IMG/VR virus record: IMGVR_UViG_3300009151_000133 | Coordinates: 1 to 42,819 of that record | DNA: 42,819 nt | Direction: 5' to 3' (one strand) | Source of the DNA: a virus | Part shown: positions 40,055-42,819 of the stretch, piece after piece | How positions within the stretch are numbered: the stretch's first letter is position 1 | Layout: every line of letters starts with the position of its first letter | The notes under the pieces: model-generated | What the model was told of the DNA's origin: nothing | The model's input: only the letters and a program-made list of their open reading frames with translations | The model's database searches: none | Position numbers and translations under genes: made by a program

Positions 40055-40207
40055 TTAATTGTCATAATCGATAGGTTTTAGAGCTCTTTTTGGCCTAGGT
40101 GGTTCCGCTATGTTCATTCTGCCATCTTCTGGATATGCTATCATCTGCCATACAGTGCCACAACCTGACAGCATAGTGATCATTAGCAGTATGACAATGT
40201 TTTTCAT
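40055..40207 (-). CDS. Small lipoprotein
   Basis: 50 aa. A hydrophobic N-terminus ends in lipobox MLSGC (Cys16). The mature part is short, Pro- and Arg-rich (EPPRPKRALKP). GGAGGTAGC precedes ATG 40207, a very strong ribosome site, and the ATG overlaps the upstream stop (ATGA). Envelope role likely, exact function unknown. Confidence 0.75.
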   Translation of the reverse strand: MKNIVILLMITMLSGCGTVWQMIAYPEDGRMNIAEPPRPKRALKPIDYDN

Positions 40208-40944
40208 GCTACCTCCGCAGTAAATTTAACACGGGTCTCGCCTGTCTTAATAAATTTAACACGGGTGAGTTGGGTATTGCCATCGCGATGCGCTTTAACT
40301 GTGCCTGACACTTTACCAAATGTACCGGGCGGCAGTTGCTCACGATACGAAAAAAACATGGATCGATTTTCATCATCAATTGCAGTAACATAATAGGTGT
40401 TATATTGGGCACTGTAGTTTGTTTTCAGCACCTCAATATTCGATGTTACCTTAGTACCTACGTTGCCCAGGTAGTCTCCGGTGGCAGCACGTACACGTTC
40501 CTGTACCTGTTCACGTGCCAAGCCCCGCTGCCAGCTATTTGGCAAACATGGGATTACAGCCAGTTGATAACTATTATAACCGGTGTCAAATTCTTCCAAT
40601 TCGCACACTTGCATCACAGCCTTGTCAAAGTCGGTTGCTTTGTTTTTCAAGGCCCGCACCAGGAGATCGCCTTGTAACCATTTGCGGCAATTCGCGCCCA
40701 TGACATGATCATGCTCGAACATCTCTTCCGGGGCAGCCAAGAACTTTGCCATAAGTTCGCGATTAGGTTCTAGTGACTGCCCAAGGCCTGATGGTCCTGG
40801 GCTCTTTATATATGCTCCATTCACACGATGTGCCGCACAAGCCGCCGCCCACACATCAGCAGCCGAATAGCGTTCGCCTGTGGGTTTCTTCACAGCCGGT
40901 TGGCTCCGGGCAGTACGGGGTGACATCGTGTAATATGAATACAT
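40204..40944 (-). CDS. Uncharacterised early protein with C-terminal OB-like domain
   Basis: 246 aa from ATG 40944, which has CAGGAGC at good spacing. The N-terminal two thirds are helical (AADVWAAACAAHRVNG, EEMFEHDHVMGANCRKWLQ). The last 65 residues (YNTYYVTAIDDENRSMFFSY, FGKVSGTVKAHRD, TRVKFIKTG) look like an OB-type beta barrel, so nucleic acid binding is possible. It is expressed from an early promoter and leads the lipoprotein run. Confidence 0.75.
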   Translation of the reverse strand: MYSYYTMSPRTARSQPAVKKPTGERYSAADVWAAACAAHRVNGAYIKSPGPSGLGQSLEPNRELMAKFLAAPEEMFEHDHVMGANCRKWLQGDLLVRALKNKATDFDKAVMQVCELEEFDTGYNSYQLAVIPCLPNSWQRGLAREQVQERVRAATGDYLGNVGTKVTSNIEVLKTNYSAQYNTYYVTAIDDENRSMFFSYREQLPPGTFGKVSGTVKAHRDGNTQLTRVKFIKTGETRVKFTAEVA

Positions 40945-40973
40945 ATCTGCTCCTGTTTGTTCACTATGCAAGT

Positions 40974-41002
40974 ATTATAGCAGTTCGGGTATTATTGGTC
41001 AA
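40974..41002 (-). promoter_or_regulatory. Repeated early promoter cassette (copy 2)
   Basis: TTGACC (40997-41002), 17-nt spacer, TATAAT (40974-40979) on the minus strand; about 40 nt nearly identical to copies at 41367 and 42538. Confidence 0.92.
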
Positions 41003-41009
41003 CCGAAAC

Positions 41010-41336
41010 TTAATCTGCCCTTGAACTCATGTATGCAGTGATGCCATGTGACTTGAGAACATCGGCGTAGGCTTGTGCGCCTGTTTCCTTGATGTCCATG
41101 CTTTGCGTGAAGCTACCACCAGGATTCCAAAGTTGAAGTCCGCCACCATATGCAGGCTTAAAGCCCACTGCCTTCAACGCACGACCCAATTTGGTTGATG
41201 CCTTTTCTCTCACATGTACCCAGGCAAAACCGCAGTAGCCTGGCTCACCGTGCTGAGCACGAAAGTCTGCTTCTGCCTTTTTAGCGGCAGAAACTGCGGT
41301 ATTATGAATAGATTCGATGTTATCTAGTGCAATCAT
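41010..41336 (-). CDS. Small uncharacterised early protein
   Basis: 108 aa from ATG 41336 with AAGGAG; a TTG two codons upstream is less likely. GYCGFAWVHVREKASTKLGR and GGGLQLWNPG are the most distinctive segments; similar short proteins occur in diverse phages. No catalytic motif. It is a one-gene unit between two promoter cassettes. Confidence 0.75.
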   Translation of the reverse strand: MIALDNIESIHNTAVSAAKKAEADFRAQHGEPGYCGFAWVHVREKASTKLGRALKAVGFKPAYGGGLQLWNPGGSFTQSMDIKETGAQAYADVLKSHGITAYMSSRAD

Positions 41337-41366
41337 TTTCAACTCCTTGTTAGTTACTATGCAAGT

Positions 41367-41395
41367 ATTATAGCAGTTCGGGTATTATTGGTCAA
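41367..41395 (-). promoter_or_regulatory. Repeated early promoter cassette (copy 3)
   Basis: TTGACC (41390-41395), 17-nt spacer, TATAAT (41367-41372) on the minus strand, preceded by the inverted repeat at 41415-41449. Confidence 0.92.
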
Positions 41396-41414
41396 CCGAA
41401 TCAATCCTGTTTAT

Positions 41415-41449
41415 AATCAATGACTTACAGGTGTGCTAAGTCTTTGATT
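41415..41449. repeat. Inverted repeat upstream of promoter copy 3
   Basis: 13-nt arms (AATCAATGACTTA and TAAGTCTTTGATT, one mismatch) around a 9-nt spacer, between the stop of 41459-41644 and the promoter. Possibly a weak terminator, operator or recombination site. Confidence 0.7.
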
Positions 41450-41458
41450 TGACAGTGT

Positions 41459-41644
41459 TTAGTCACTCACAGCCGTGTTATATCCGGATACGTAACCTGC
41501 GTCGTGACCAGCTTGATACCCATCATCGTTGTTATCTGCAATCCAAAACTCAAATTCCGCTTGAGTGATCGTACCATCCTTGACACCGTTAAATACTTGT
41601 CCAACGCACAATATACGCAATGCATCTTTTTGGGACTGTTCCAT
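41459..41644 (-). CDS. Small uncharacterised early protein
   Basis: 61 aa from ATG 41644 with AAGGAG; longer frames cross the promoter. The N-terminal part is helical, then ITQAEFEFWIADNNDDGYQAGHDAGYVSGY is acidic and Gly/Tyr-rich. It does not have a clear EF-hand. Function unknown. It has a private early promoter. Confidence 0.7.
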   Translation of the reverse strand: MEQSQKDALRILCVGQVFNGVKDGTITQAEFEFWIADNNDDGYQAGHDAGYVSGYNTAVSD

Positions 41645-41672
41645 TACATACTCCTTGTTTGTGTAGGTGTTA

Positions 41673-41701
41673 ATTATACTGCCAAACGGCACTGGTGTCA
41701 A
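41673..41701 (-). promoter_or_regulatory. Sigma70-type early promoter
   Basis: TTGACA (41696-41701), 17-nt spacer, TATAAT (41673-41678) on the minus strand. The -35 overlaps the last codons of the upstream gene. Different spacer from the repeated cassette. Confidence 0.9.
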
Positions 41702-42201
41702 CCCCGGGCTGTGGCCAACTCAGTGAAGTCTTTAACAAGAAAGTTATCAAACCCGCCATTGTAGTAGTCATTGGCTTGATTCCAGCGGATCCGCAGTTTC
41801 TCCTTAGAACCACCAGATTTCCCATAGCACTGTTCTCTCAGACCATACCACCGACTGAAAGGAATGTACATAAAGTCTAATGATCCTTTGAATGGATTGT
41901 AGATCGTGATCCGCAGACTGCCGATCTTGTTCTCAACACTGCTAACAACCGCTGTCTTGGATTTGCCATCGGGGATCACAGTAACAGTCTTTGAATCACT
42001 GTTCCACGCATCATTGAAGTCATATCCATCAGCGTCAACGAAGTCATAGCCACCAACATCAGCCAGACTTTCCTCTATCAGTCTCTCAACATTGAAGATC
42101 TCTGAATGCTTCATGCCGTAGCTCTGTAGTTCTTTACTCTTACGGAACTCTGGATGATAGATGCAGATTACATCCCTCATTAACACTAGACTCTTTGACA
42201 T
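41698..42201 (-). CDS. Uncharacterised early phage protein
   Basis: 167 aa. MYIPFSRWYGLREQCYGKSG followed by KEKLRIRWNQANDYYN resembles a phage protein type with beta strands then a basic WNxxxDxY motif. The acidic middle (VDADGYDFNDAW) may be a loop. GAGGAG precedes ATG 42201. No function known. Confidence 0.72.
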   Translation of the reverse strand: MSKSLVLMRDVICIYHPEFRKSKELQSYGMKHSEIFNVERLIEESLADVGGYDFVDADGYDFNDAWNSDSKTVTVIPDGKSKTAVVSSVENKIGSLRITIYNPFKGSLDFMYIPFSRWYGLREQCYGKSGGSKEKLRIRWNQANDYYNGGFDNFLVKDFTELATARG

Positions 42202-42211
42202 GGTTCACTCC

Positions 42212-42505
42212 TCACATCGACCAATACGTTTCTGAAGACACATCGCAGCACAGCGGAGTATTCACGCTTTGTGTCACCATCTTGCCCGACATCAAGTTAC
42301 GTACCTGCACAGTTTTTTCGATCTTGCGAAACTCAGCTACCGACAGGATATCAAAAAATATCGGATGTACCTTGCCCTGTTTACGGAGCCGAGTAAACCC
42401 TGCCTGCGCAGCCGCCGGGGTTTTGTACATCGCGTCCTGCCAGTAACCGTTACGCATAATGCGCACAATTTTGGTATTTACTTTTTCGAAAATTACGTAG
42501 CTCAT
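42212..42505 (-). CDS. Conserved small phage protein
   Basis: 97 aa. MSYVIFEKVNTKIVR, KTPAAAQAGFTRLRKQGKV, VRNLMSGKMVTQSVNTPLCC and the ending SSETYWSM form a pattern recurrent in unrelated phages; the conserved Cys-Cys end suggests a structural role. AAGGAG precedes ATG 42505. It is controlled by promoter cassette copy 4. Function unknown. Confidence 0.8.
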   Translation of the reverse strand: MSYVIFEKVNTKIVRIMRNGYWQDAMYKTPAAAQAGFTRLRKQGKVHPIFFDILSVAEFRKIEKTVQVRNLMSGKMVTQSVNTPLCCDVSSETYWSM

Positions 42506-42537
42506 TTCAGGTACTCCTTGTTATTTACTATACAAGT

Positions 42538-42566
42538 ATTATAGCAGTTCGGGTATTATTGGTCAA
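42538..42566 (-). promoter_or_regulatory. Repeated early promoter cassette (copy 4)
   Basis: TTGACC (42561-42566), 17-nt spacer, TATAAT (42538-42543) on the minus strand, with the same upstream inverted repeat as copy 3. Confidence 0.92.
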
Positions 42567-42585
42567 CCGAATCAATCTTGTTTAG

Positions 42586-42620
42586 AATCAATGACTTAGC
42601 ACCTCTGTAAGTTGTTGATT
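42586..42620. repeat. Inverted repeat upstream of promoter copy 4
   Basis: AATCAATGACTTA and TAAGTTGTTGATT (two mismatches) around a 9-nt spacer. Same placement as the repeat at 41415-41449. Confidence 0.65.
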
Positions 42621-42628
42621 TAACAGTG

Positions 42629-42819
42629 TTATTTAACATGATGATTTTCCATGGCCAATACAGCCGGATACATCAATATTGCTGCCGGTTGACCAAGCAG
42701 GGCCAATACCCGAACTTGCTCAGCAGGTAATGCCAGCAATGCCCCGGCGTGATCCCAAGCGATAAGGGCAAGTATCGCCTCCAACGCCGCATTACTCGCC
42801 GCATCCCTCGCCGCATCCC
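42629..42819 (-). CDS. Partial CDS: C-terminus of an alanine-rich repeat protein
   Basis: The 3' end of a gene entering from the right edge; 63 codons are visible before the TAA at 42629-42631. The visible part has DAA(R/S) repeats (DAARDAASNAALEA), encoded by a tandem repeat at 42797-42819. It continues LALIAWDHAG, LPAEQVRVLALLGQPAAILMYP. This 'AARDAAxDAA ... ALIAWD' layout is common in short phage proteins of unknown function. Confidence 0.75.
   Translation of the reverse strand, partial: DAARDAASNAALEAILALIAWDHAGALLALPAEQVRVLALLGQPAAILMYPAVLAMENHHVK

Noticed and set aside
42797-42819. CRISPR-like or satellite repeat at the right edge
   Set aside because: It is a short in-frame coding repeat for DAAR units, with no spacers.

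Overview
The window is one continuous piece of a large T4-like (myovirus) phage genome, most likely from an aquatic, uncultured phage of a Gram-negative host. The T4-like assignment rests on a gp44-type sliding-clamp loader ATPase, PhoH, a gp31/GroES-like co-chaperonin, T4-late-type TATAAATA promoters, He_PIG-type and 'INVGTxPNDG' tail proteins, and many small proteins of types familiar from cyanophage and pelagiphage relatives. A Gram-negative host is indicated by a nested i-spanin/o-spanin pair with a lipobox and by small lipoproteins. No tRNA, CRISPR array, integrase, transposase or capsid/terminase gene was seen. Nearly all genes are on the minus strand and tightly packed (ATGA or TAATG overlaps). 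Exceptions are a plus-strand island (19263-22347) and a plus-strand HNH endonuclease (30216-30944).

Layout. 1-5491 and 6617-9898: very large multidomain proteins (GNAT acetyltransferases, ADP-ribosyltransferase-like folds, ParB/Srx-like domain, polymerase-beta-type and HxGH-type nucleotidyltransferases, HExxH peptidase). Their domains are separated by short [V/L/I]-x-E|[G/A/S] linkers, and three of the proteins begin with MKAVEFITE/MRANEFIPE leaders resembling the T4 capsid-targeting peptide. I read them as head-packaged, protease-diced, co-injected effector polyproteins. 5560-6537: glycosyltransferase. 9915-11671: small beta-rich probable virion proteins and one unknown. 11668-14781: ClpA-like unfoldase and DnaJ, each with its own early promoter. 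14820-17169: lysis block (holin, LamG-like protein, i-spanin with embedded o-spanin, GH19 endolysin). 17199-19179: kinase-nucleotidyltransferase fusion and two unknowns.

19263-22347 (plus): phoH, a fragment of a second phoH, a radical SAM enzyme and a 2-oxoglutarate oxygenase-like gene. 22372-26179: HAD phosphatase, gp44 clamp loader, cytidylyltransferase-like protein, GroES-like protein, a short DnaE-like protein and small unknowns. 26238-30075: tail-fibre type proteins. 30928-32803: IscA/ErpA-type Fe-S carrier, Fe/Mn superoxide dismutase, translation initiation factor IF-1, WYL_2/DUF2693 and an unknown. 32873-38906: a second radical SAM gene, many small early genes, a SleB-type cell-wall hydrolase with an unusually long structured leader, and a TylF-like methyltransferase. 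38953-42819: small early genes and lipoproteins driven by near-identical strong sigma70 promoters.

How it fits together. Early genes are marked by sigma70-type promoters (TTGACA/TTGACC or TTGCTT, usually 17 nt from TATAAT). Late genes are marked by (TA)TAAATA octamers, four of them exactly 4 nt before an ATG, which predicts leaderless late mRNAs. The gene set suggests a phage that delivers effector enzymes with its DNA, takes over host proteostasis (GroES, DnaJ, ClpA), Fe-S/redox balance (IscA, SOD) and translation start (IF-1), and lyses a Gram-negative cell with two muralytic enzymes plus spanins.
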